Below, piece after piece: positions 33,213 through 43,300 of a stretch of 64,000 nt of DNA (its first letter is position 1; every line of letters starts with the position of its first letter). The position numbers were made by a program, and so were the translations under genes. The notes under the pieces were generated by a model. That model saw only the letters and a list, made by a program, of their open reading frames with translations. It had not been told where the DNA came from and made no database searches. The DNA is from Omphiscola glabra. Its lineage: Eukaryota > Mollusca > Gastropoda > Lymnaeidae. Location: positions 15,302,704 through 15,366,703 of the forward strand of contig OZ024810.1 of NCBI GenBank assembly GCA_964017045.1, written 5' to 3'.

Positions 33213-34890
33213 TACTAGCAGATGTACCCGGCGTGGCCCGGGATGGCATCAGGACCCAGATGGCCTACAGATCCCGTTTAGATACTGCTCTCTGTGGGAT
33301 CCCGTTCCGTCTAGGGACCCTTCTTTCCAATGTTATCCATATTCCCGATTTGATTGTGACATAGATATAGCTTTTTAAATATGTCGAACCTTCTGGAAAA
33401 TTCTGGATTGGATATTATTAGTTTTATATTCACTAATATCTCAATATGGTCGATGAAAAGTATTGCTACCACGTTAGGCCTATATCCATCAATTCACATA
33501 GAAACTAAAGTGTTATCTAAGCCTATTGATATTTATATAAGTTATATAAGAAAAATGAAATGGATATTATGAGTTCAGTACCCTTCGGAATTATAATATG
33601 GATAATCAAGTGTATGTGCTCTAAGTTTGGTCAACCATCCATTCATATAGAAGTATTTGTCGTTCATTTTATTTATATAGCTCATATAAGAAAAAAAACA
33701 ATTCGAGGCCCCCGGCCCCAAACGAAATGATATTAAAATTTCTCAACCCTTTAAGAGCTCCTTCTAGATAATGATGGATATATGTGCCAAGTTTGGTCAA
33801 GATCCATTAATCCATGTACCGCAAAATGATGGATATATGTGCCAAATTTGGTCAAGATCCATCCATTAATCTATGAGTATTAAGCCTATTGACCCATAGA
33901 ACTTTCTGGAACATTCTAGATTAAATGTATTATCCTCCTCGAATTGTGTAAAAACTGTCTTTTCTAAGTGATTATTCTTCGAATACGAATAATTATACAA
34001 CTAAATGTATTTCTATGACTATAGTACATTTAAGTTAAAAGGGGGCCCTGTGGGCCCTTTCGAGAATTGTACCGAATTAGTTTTGCCTGAGATGGTGCCC
34101 TATAAAAATCATTCAGGTAAGTTTTGAAGTTAAAATTTTAAATTTGTCCGATTAAAATCTATTGAATAATGAATTAGATATAGCGTTTTAAAGTTATTGA
34201 GCTTTCTGGAAAATTATAGATTGGACATTAATAGTTTTAAATCCACCGATAATGCTGTACGGACAGTGAAGTTTATTGCTACCACCCTAGGCTCATATCC
34301 ATCAATTCACAAAGAAACTAACGTGTTCTCTAAACCTATTGATATTTATATAGATTAAATAAGAAAAAATTAAATGGGGCCCCCGGCCACAGAGGAATGG
34401 ACATTATGATTTCAATACCCTTTAGTATTTGAGTATGGATAATCAAGTGTATGTGTACTAAGTTCGGTCAAGATCCATCCATTCATGTAGGAGTATTAAG
34501 CCTATTGATATTTATATATCTAATATAAGTGAAAAATGAAATGGGGCCCCCGACATCCTATGAATGGACATTTTGAGTTCAGTACCCTGCGGTACTTGAA
34601 TATGGATAATCAATTGTATGTGTACTAAGTTTGGTCTAGATCCATCTATTCATGCTGGAGTATTTGTCGGTCATTTTATTTATATAGCTCATATAAGAAA
34701 AAAAACGAACTCTTGGCCCCCGGCCCCAAACGAAATGTTATTAAAAGTTCTCAACCCCTTGAGAGTTCATTCTGGATAATGATGGATATAAGTGCCAAGT
34801 TAGGTCAAGATCCATCAATCCATGTAAAAGCCTTTGTGGAACAAACCCACAAACTCACACACAAATTTTCACTTTTATATATATGATATA
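33213..34890 (+). mobile_element. 1.7-kb repetitive element, tacccggcgtgg end
   Basis: Starts tactagcagatgtacccggc and ends at ttcacttttatatatatgat. Inside, five or six ~290-bp imperfect units share aagtttggtcaagatccatc, aagcctattgatatttatat and gaaatggggcccccgg. No protein is encoded. Related in its end sequence to the elements at 6771 and 46524. Confidence 0.55.
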
Positions 34891-35079
34891 TCGTTGACTT
34901 TTAAAATGTCTAATACGTTGCCACCCACTTGGACTTTTTCGCTTTTTTTGAAAAGAACATTTCAAGTTCGCTTGCTATTAGATTTACACCGCACGGAAAT
35001 CTGCCATCTTGCTTTTGGTAGCCTTTTTCCCAGTGCCTAGTTATACCTCAAATTGGATTTTGAGGTGGTCACTTCAAAC

Positions 35080-35160
35080 CCAACAGTGTACACTGTAAGC
35101 ACTGGTCGGCCTAATAATGAACACCACAATAATTGGTCGGCCTAATAATGTGCGCAACAA
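35080..35160. repeat. Small third locus of the 28-bp minisatellite
   Basis: Two to three units of ggtcggcctaataatgnncac, the same family as the arrays in genes A and B. Confidence 0.6.
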
Positions 35161-35299
35161 AAATTGAATCCATTTTTTCATAAATCGTGTTGTTGTTTGT
35201 ACGTATCTTTCAAGTATTGTTATTTAAAGCTTGTATTTGGCTGGCTTTTTTCTTTGTTTGTTTGACTGGTTGCGTGACACTTTGCAACTCAGTTCTGAC

Positions 35300-35397
35300 G
35301 TCCAATTACCCTTAAGAGAGGAATGGAGAAGGATGTTTTTCATATCATCTGTGGCGCCCAAAAGGTCCAAGGACTAAGTTACATGATGATGATGAAC
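35300..35397 (+). mobile_element. RTE 3' end with GATGAT tail
   Basis: Ends ccaaggactaagttacatga then tgatgatga, matching the 3' end of the copy at 45253-45439. Confidence 0.6.
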
Positions 35398-35407
35398 AGT
35401 TAAGTGG

Positions 35408-35614
35408 TTTCATCGTGTCCAATATTCAATCTCAATTTCGACCCACTGCTTGATCTCAGTTGAGCTAATACTTTGTACACGTAACCAGTGATTACCCCTT
35501 ATGTCTCTACAACCCTTCATGATCGGTGGGTCACAAGTGACTTCCCATAACATTAAGTGACTTTTGCGTGTCAAATAGTGCACCTTAACTTTGTACACTA
35601 TGACTAAAAAGTCA
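35408..35614 (-). CDS. Uncertain exon-like ORF
   Basis: After a fair acceptor (GACTTTTTAG) the minus strand reads IVYKVKVHYLTRKSHLMLWE, VTCDPPIMKGCRDIRGNHWL and IKQWVEIEIEYWTR before TGA. It starts in phase 1 like the gene A/B exons and has paired cysteines, but no paralog is in the window. It could be an upstream exon of gene A or a relic. Confidence 0.3.
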
Positions 35615-35959
35615 CCAAAAAATTCAGAGTTGTTACAGCCAAATGACTAAAAATGCGTGTAAAATAGTTGTTTTATTAAACTCGATTTAATTCATAAAAA
35701 TGAGAATAATGTTAAGAATTACATTTAATGTTTTTTATATATAAAATTTTAAATATTTTAATTTAAAATTTTGAATAATTTTGTGAAACAATTAAAAACA
35801 TAACATTTATTGTTTTTTATTTATAACTTTTTATTGTAAGAACACAACTGATAAAAATTTAAACGTTTTCAAAAGGCATATATTATATAAAAATAAATGA
35901 AAAGGAGTTGTTTATAAAGGATATCAGCAAAAAATACGCCTCTTTTTCATTCCCACCTG

Positions 35960-36084
35960 TCTTTGTACACACTTGCAGCATGGTTTTCGTCTTTGTACAC
36001 ACTTGCCAGCATGGTTTTCTTCTTTGTACACACTTGCCAGCATGGTTCTTATCTTTGTACACACTTGCCGGCATGGTTCTCGAC
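35960..36084. repeat. 31-bp tandem repeat, four units
   Basis: Units of tctttgtacacacttgccag plus catggttttct. ORFs on both strands here are the repeat read through. Confidence 0.9.
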
Positions 36085-36339
36085 TTCGCGGACGTCCTTT
36101 ATGAACAACACCTAAGCAATGTTAAATTAATGGAAAGGTTATTTTCAACTTATGCGATTAATTAAAGAGAGATTTATAACATGTGTAAGACTCTTTGGGT
36201 TTTCTTGGCTTGTGTTTTATATCTTTATTTCATTTGTTAACACTTGAATTTAAAAAAGCACCTATAAAAACATCAAAGTCATTTCAAATGCGTTACTCTA
36301 AAAAATATTTGAAAATTTAAGAAGGGTTACATTTTATCT

Positions 36340-36530
36340 TCTGTGACACTTGATTGACCATTGTTACCAATATACGGGTTAATTTTAACTTTTTTTACGC
36401 CTGGATGACCATTGTTACCAATAATAAGGTTTAATATTGTCACTTGTTACACTTGAATGACCAGCGAACCTATATAAAAAGGGTTAAATTTATCATCGTT
36501 TACACTTGAATGCTCATTGTTAACATGACG
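36340..36530. repeat. ~57-bp degenerate tandem repeat
   Basis: Three to four units with acacttgaatgaccattgtt and a gggttaaattt block. Confidence 0.6.
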
Positions 36531-37080
36531 TGTGCATCATCGGAACGATAATCTGTGAATATAAAAAGAAATTATGATGTAGAAAACATATTTTTTTCAA
36601 ACATTGTCATCTTTTTTTATTATTGATTGATCCCCATCAAAGATCCTTTATGTAAGAGTAAAAATCACGATCAACAATGAATTATTTTCATCCTTACATC
36701 TTAAACTACAACTGTCAGACATATCTTACATTCGAATACGTGGCCCCGGGAGCTCTACGTTAGTATGCACCGTTGACAAACCCACGTAAAACTTTCAAAA
36801 TGGGGGATTTCTTAGTACTGTTAATTTTAGCGCATGATGAATATGGTGTACGCCCACATTTCTCTAAAACAATGTAGCTTGCCCGTGGGCCACGTAGAGT
36901 TTTTGTAATTTGATTTGATTCTAACATCTACATTTAAATCCTTGTTTAATAATCCAAACCATGATAACCACAAATGATATCAAAGGGGATATTATAAAAA
37001 GCAACCAATTTTGTTCTGTATTCTCCTGTAATAAAAACTGTTTTAGGTTGGTAATATCTCATAGACAAGGCTTCTAGAAA
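36530..37080. other. Intergenic, no gene seen
   Basis: AT-rich. Two short inverted segments around tggccccgggagctctacgt (36742) and gggccacgtagag (36888) may be ends of a MITE. Confidence 0.3.
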
Positions 37081-37250
37081 GTGTGCAGCATGATCTTCAC
37101 TATTAGTGAAAGACGCCTTCGCTTGTTACGTAAGGAAATGAAGGAATGCCGTATTTCAAATGACCTGCTGTACGGAGTATTATCTGAATGGCAAGACTTA
37201 TTGCAAGGCCGCGGCCGCACTATTAGGATATTGGATAATTAAACACGAAG
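37080..37250 (+). mobile_element. LINE thumb-region fragment
   Basis: ISERRLRLLRKEMKECRISN followed by DLLYGVLSEWQ resembles the post-RT region (GHVARM...DLLYGEL) of the LINE at 23516-26290. Confidence 0.4.
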
Positions 37251-37329
37251 GAAGCTTGCATCAAAATTGGCGTATAGGATATCATCGCTGATCCCATTTT
37301 CGGATGGCGAAAAGCAGTAATTTTGAATC

Positions 37330-37660
37330 AAAACTAAGCTGCCAGATTAGTTCTTAAGGCGAAAAAAACCTGATCACGTAACTTCATTTGCTCCCCATAC
37401 AGGCACGTATTGATTACAAGTGGTCTGTTCTCTGTCACACATTTTCCCCCGGTGTCTGCCCTTCCTATTTTAAAGAACTTCTTATTGTCTACGCGACCCT
37501 TCGAATGCTTCGTTCCTCCACAGACACTTGTATTCTTTCTGTTCCCGGAACACGCACTAAAACATATAGTGAACAATCTTTTTCTTTATGTGCCCAAAAC
37601 ATTGGAATTCTCTCCCATTACACATCTGTGACCATCCCAGCCTTAAAGACTGAGGTCTAA
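37330..37660 (+). mobile_element. L2-like LINE 3' fragment
   Basis: IQARIDYKWSVLCHTFSPGV, CPSYFKELLIVYATLRMLRS and TRTKTYSEQSFSLCAQN align with the end of the element at 59597-62880. Truncated at both sides. Confidence 0.75.
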
Positions 37661-38980
37661 GAGGGTCAGTATGGAGACATCACCGCTGTCCAATGCGAGC
37701 AAAAGATCATTAGTGACTCTCAACAGAGCTGTCTTAGTGCTTTGGAAAGGTCTATAGGCCGACTAATTTTAAACTTAGAAGATAATTGTCGTTTAGGTAA
37801 GCAAAAAGTTGTTTTAGAACTAGTTTTTCAATTCACTAGTTCCTAGTTGTGGAATGATGTAAAACTAAATTCAAGTATTTGCTAAAATGCACTCTCGTAT
37901 TTTGAGTTCTTTGAAAAATTTTCTAGGGCTTAAAAGATTTAAGGGCAGAATTTTGCTACGGCAAAGGCATACATACAAGGGTTACATAACTGGAATGAAT
38001 TTGTTTCATTCTTTGGCTGAGGCTACGTTAGACATTTCCTTCATTGTTATTATAACTAATTTCAGACCTTCCCACCCGAAAGTTTGAAATCATTCGTAAA
38101 ATATTGTGAAATAATCGTCGAATTTAATTTGCAGCATAATGATTAATTGCGTTTTTTAATTAGTCTAACAGTTTTTTATACACTTGATTCCTGCAACGCC
38201 TTCTTAAATGCTGATCATGTTATAGAATGGGGCTGAATATAGGCTTGTGCCAAATGATAACTCTGGAGCGCGCCACAACCGGATTGACTCAGTGTACATT
38301 TATAGAACTGGGCGCCATAATGACTCCCCCAGATGCTTAAAAATTCCTTTTACTGATCAAAAATTTCTAATAGAAAAATTGAAATCAGGTATATTCGAAA
38401 ATGCAACTCTTGATTTTGAAATAATCAAAAATTTTCATCCCCACCCCCCTCCCAAGAAAACTCTTTCGTTTAAGATTCATCGGAACCTTCGATTTATCCC
38501 CTACTTCCCGATAAAAAGGATCATCAGCTTCCTTACAGATAGAAACAATGCTAATAGCAGCGCTATTATTGATGCCGCCATGGGCGGGCCAAGATGTTTG
38601 TCATATTCCCCTTCACGATATAGAAGCTGCAGTTATCCTAAAATGCCGCCCCTCCATATAAAGAAAAAATGACACCCATTAGCCCCACTTTCTTTACCAC
38701 TGTCCGAGGCGCACCTAGGAGGCTAGGCATTATTTTGTTTTACTATATAGTAATTTCAAAAAGAAATTTTAAAAAAATTTAACGCGTGAACTGAAAAAAA
38801 GATTCGACCAAATTTCCGTTCGATCAAATTTCCGTCAATCCAATTTCCGGTAACCGAATTAATTAAACATCTATGTAACTGATAGTGTTTGAAACCGAAG
38901 CCTAGGTCGAAACTGAAATATTTAGGTATTTTGAAATTTGTTCACGCATACATTCTACATACATCGAAAAATGATGGTGG
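37660..38980. other. Intergenic, one unexplained ORF
   Basis: The 141-codon plus-strand ORF at 38247-38672 has no domain I recognise and no splice or paralog support. 38800-38850 has short repeats of aaatttccgt and gatc. Confidence 0.35.
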
Positions 38981-38985
38981 TAAAG

Positions 38986-39180
38986 CAGTGGTTCTCAAAC
39001 TTCCTAATGCCGCGACCCTTTAATACAGTTCCTCATGTCGTGGCGACCCTAACCACACAATTATTTTCATTGCTACTTCATAACTGTAGAGTATATGTGT
39101 TTTCCGATGGTCTTAGGCGACCCCTGGGAAAGGGTCGTTCGACCCCAAAGGGGTCGCGACCCACAGGTTGCGAACCACTG
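38986..39180 (-). mobile_element. SPIN-type hAT MITE
   Basis: 195-bp element with CAGTGGTTCTCAAACTT at one end and GCGAACCACTG at the other. It contains cgcgaccctttaatacagtt, cttcataactgtag and cgaccccaaaggggtcgcga. The flanks give a 7-of-8 target duplication, tggtaaag/gggtaaag. The sequence closely follows SPIN/URR1-type non-autonomous hAT elements as I know them from vertebrates. No transposase. Confidence 0.8.
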
Positions 39181-39892
39181 GGGTAAAGTATCATATTTAC
39201 ATTCTTTTTTTTTTAATAAATGGGATGATCGTCAATATTAATAAATAACAAATTAATGAATAACTTGGCTTTTTACCATTTTAATTTAAAAGTAATTTAA
39301 ATTTCTATAAAAGGTTTTTGTGAAGTAGAATGGTAATAGAAAATTTGGACCAGGGGAGAGGGGCAAAATTCATGCAAAATAGACACTTGACTGCCCTTTA
39401 TTTTTATAGTATAATTACATTCTAGAACATATACCTGCAATAATAATTGTGGCCTTAATGGGGCCAATTGTAATTCAATATCAGTTATTAAGGCTATTCA
39501 AATATCAAAACGATATTTCGCGGTTTTCGTCATGCTAATGATTTGTGTTTTCATAAATAGCTGGCAATATATCCCTATAATAATATTTATCACAGTACCA
39601 ACACACTAGTCTTTCTGTGCTGGTGACTTTATTATTTCAGGCGACCTACCTCCCTCACACCTATTGGTTGGGGAAATAGTTCTTTTGACGAGTCTTCACG
39701 GAGATTCGCAAAAAGACACCTAAATTGGTCGACTAAATCATAAAAAAAACACGTCTGCAGTAGGCCTACTATATAATTATAATACAAACCAGTGAAACAT
39801 GCACACGCTTGTTATTTCGTCAATAACAATGATAACGAGCATGATAAAGATGAATTTCAAGAAATGAATGAATTGAAAAAGCCTAGGTTTCC

Positions 39893-39898
39893 TTTATT
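39893..39898 (-). promoter_or_regulatory. Possible polyadenylation signal of gene B
   Basis: AATAAA on the minus strand about 380 bases after the gene B stop. It is the nearest such hexamer in the right orientation that I noticed. AT-rich sequence makes chance occurrence easy. Confidence 0.3.
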
Positions 39899-39989
39899 TA
39901 AAAAAATAATTTAAAAAATAATAATAATGGAAATTTTACCATTTTCTAAGATTATCCAATATGATTCACATTTGCCTATGACAATATTG

Positions 39990-40250
39990 ATGAACATGAT
40001 AATGATCAATCAAAATGACCTCAGGCATATGATAAAAAACCTCAGTCAGTTTCGGCCAGATGGACAAAAGTCTCAATCACTTTCGGTCGAAATCGAAATT
40101 AAACCGAAATGTAACTTTTCTGTTAAGGCCAAAGACGAAATTTAACTTTTCGGTTTCGGCCGAAACCGAAATTAGGCCGAAAGTGATCAAATGGCAAATT
40201 TCGGCGCGGAAACCGAAGTCGAAGCCGAAATTCGGTCAGTCTCTAATTTG
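39990..40250. mobile_element. Palindrome-rich MITE (ttcggccgaaa type)
   Basis: Repeated cgaaatcgaaattaaaccga and ttcggtttcggccgaaaccg, with terminal ttcggtcagtctct at 40230-40243. It lies directly 3' of the gene B stop, so gene B's 3' UTR probably includes it. Confidence 0.5.
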
Positions 40251-40272
40251 AATTGAATAAAAATCTAGGAAC

Positions 40273-40358
40273 TTACTCTGTCGAATTATATTTTGATAGA
40301 CTTGAATTATCTTCATCATTATCGTCGTTAGCACTTTTGGTCATTTCCGTATGTTCGC
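40273..40358 (-). CDS. Gene B terminal coding exon with stop
   Basis: After an AAATAG acceptor the frame continues in phase as SEHTEMTKSANDDNDEDNSS and then SLSKYNSTE before TAA. It is strongly acidic. The pyrimidine tract is poor and the gene A equivalent is outside the window, so this exon rests on frame continuity alone. Confidence 0.5.
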
Positions 40359-43300
40359 CTATTTGATGAAGTTTTGGTAAATAATATGACTTAAGTACAT
40401 TTTGAAATAATTTAAGTATTTGTAACAACTATAACAAAATACATTTTGAAAAATTTACAAAGAATCAAATTATATGACAAAATATATTTTAAATAATGAT
40501 GAGTATTTTTTTTATTTAATTCAAAAATAAAACATAAAAAATTATATCAGCGTATTCAAATCTTTAGGAAATATAAAAAAAGTAGAAATTCAATGATAAA
40601 TCATATTATAAGCTACGAATAAATTGACGTAATCTGTTTCAGGTTAAACTGATTTGAGAATTTTGAAAGGGAAAAAAGGTGAAAAAAAAAAAACTTTCAT
40701 TAAAAATGGAATTATAAAAATTATAACTAAAAATAATAAGAATGCTAAAGATAATTACTAATTTTGAAATGAATGAAAACATTTTATGGTTGTTTTTCTA
40801 TAAATTTGTTCGATAAGTAATTGGAATAGTCGTGTCTTACTTTTATTTTATACTTGGTGTAACAATTGCTACATTACTTAATAAACTTACTTAAATAATA
40901 TGTACTTGGTTTCCTGTCAGATTCATAGCCTGCCAGATACACAAAATTGTATGTTGATATATTTCCTATACAAAGTTTAAAGGATTGTCCCATGTGCAGA
41001 GAAAAATTGTTTCATTAAATTTTTAAAATTTTTAATCATATGACAATTTTTTTGAATTATTTGAAGGATTTTTCTGTTTGGATTAAAAGTGTACATTGGA
41101 ACTGAGCAGCTTCATATTGTGCATAAGAACTGGTCAGCCTATTAGTTTTGACAAGAACTGGTCATCCTTATATTGTACCCAAGAACGGGCCAGCCTAATA
41201 TTGCACACCAGAACTGGTCAGCCTAATATTGTATACAAAAACTGGTCATCCTAATAATGTACACAAGGACTGGTCAGCCTAATTGTGTACACAAGAAATG
41301 GTCAGCCTAACAATGTACACCATGCAACCATCTTGACCAGAATGTACACAACAAGCACTGAACAGGCCCAACAGTGTACACAAGAGCTGGTCAGCCTAAT
41401 ATTGTACACAAGAAAAATGGGCCTAAGAATGTACACAATAAGCACTGGTCTAACAGTGTACAAAAGATCTGGTCGGTCTAAAGGTATACACTAGAAGAGC
41501 TTATCAACAATAATTTTTGTATTACTACATGCCCTGAGCTGGTCATCATCATCATCATCATCATGTCCCGTAGTCCTTGGACCGATGGGGCGCCACAGAT
41601 GACATGAGAACTATCCTCCATTCCTGTCAATCTTCTGCACTACGGGTAGCATCGCCTAGTTTTAATCCAGTCCACTCTTTGATGTTATCTTCCCATCCTT
41701 TTCTCTGTCTTCATCTCCTTCTCCCTCCTCTAGTTGTGCCCTGCAAGATTTCTTCGGCGAGCCCTTGTTGTTTTGTCACGTGGCCATATCACTCAAGTTT
41801 GCGCTTTTTTACAGACACCAGGAGGTCATCGTACTGCCCAATTGCTTGACGAATCCTTTCTTTCACTTGTTCATTGGTGATATGGTCTCTATAACAGATG
41901 CCCAGAATGCCTCTGAAACATCTCATCTCTATCGCTTGTATTTTCCTTTCAAGTTCTGCTGTTAATGTCCAGGACTCACAGGCATATTAGAAAATGGAGA
42001 TGAGCTCATCAGCCTGATTTTGGTGCTGGGGCATTTTAGTCGTTCCATATTTTCTTGAGCCTCTTTAGTGCTTTTGTGGTCTGCGCAATCGTGGCCATCA
42101 ATTCGGGCTTGGAGCCTTTTTCCGAGACTATTGCCCCGATGTACTTGAAGCTACCTAATGTCTCTAATCTTTCCTCCCCGACCTTAATCTCAGTGACGAT
42201 GAGATATAATAAATAGTATGTGTCCTTTCAAATTTCAGTCTATTAAATTTAGATTGTTGAAAATAACTCAATTGGATTGGATTTAGTTAGTTTAAAAACA
42301 ATAACTTCACATTACATCCATGAACTAACACACACTAATAACTTCACATTACATCCATGATCTAACATAAACTAATAACTTCACATTACATTCATGATCT
42401 AACACAAACGAATAACTTCACATTACACCCATGATCTAACACAAACTAATAACTTCACATTACATCCATGATCTAACACAAACTAATAACTTCACATTAC
42501 ATCCATGAACTAACACAGACTAATAACTTAACATTACATCAATAATCTAACACAAACGAATAACTTCACATTACACTCATGATCTAACACAAACGAATAA
42601 TTTCACATTATACCCATGATCCAACACAAACTAATAACTTCACATTACATCCATGAACTAACACAAACGAATAACTTCACATTACACCCATGATCCAACA
42701 CAAACTGTTTCTCTACGTACCCAGATAGTCGACAGATGACTCCATGTCTGATTCCGAAGCTAAAATATAGAAGCAAAAAAAACTAAATTGTTGCTGGGGT
42801 TATCCAAAGGGATGAGACTTTTCGCAATAAAGTTGAGCCCCATTGAATTTTGTCCTTTTAAATTAATTTTATGTATTTCTGAGATGCAATCACGGAATAA
42901 ATTTAATGTAATTCAACTGTTTGGAAGTCTCCTCAGATATGTTGATGTTCTGTTACTCAACAGAAATTTTTACTAGGAGAATTTTAAAGAATTTTTATTA
43001 TTCAGCATTTTTTTTTATTTCCCTAACAGCTCACGACATTTTAAAACATTTTTTTTAAACATGTGATTTTGATATAATTTCCAATTCCTTTGCTCCTTCC
43101 CCCCCCTCCCCCCGTCGACATTTCTTCAGAGTGGAAAGTGGTTTACCATCAAATCATATTTAACTTACCAGTACTGACTTTTTTCTTCTCTTGATTTATA
43201 ATTTTACCTAAAATGTTATTTTAAAAAAATATGTTAAGACCAATCAAATTTTGAAATTAAAATTATGTAAAAATCAGTTTAATTTCTAAATGATACATTT

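Noticed and set aside
38247..38672. 141-codon ORF as a gene
   Set aside because: No recognisable domain, no paralog, no splice context; length is within chance for this composition.
42297..42708. CRISPR-like array
   Set aside because: Units are contiguous variants without unique spacers, and the genome is eukaryotic.
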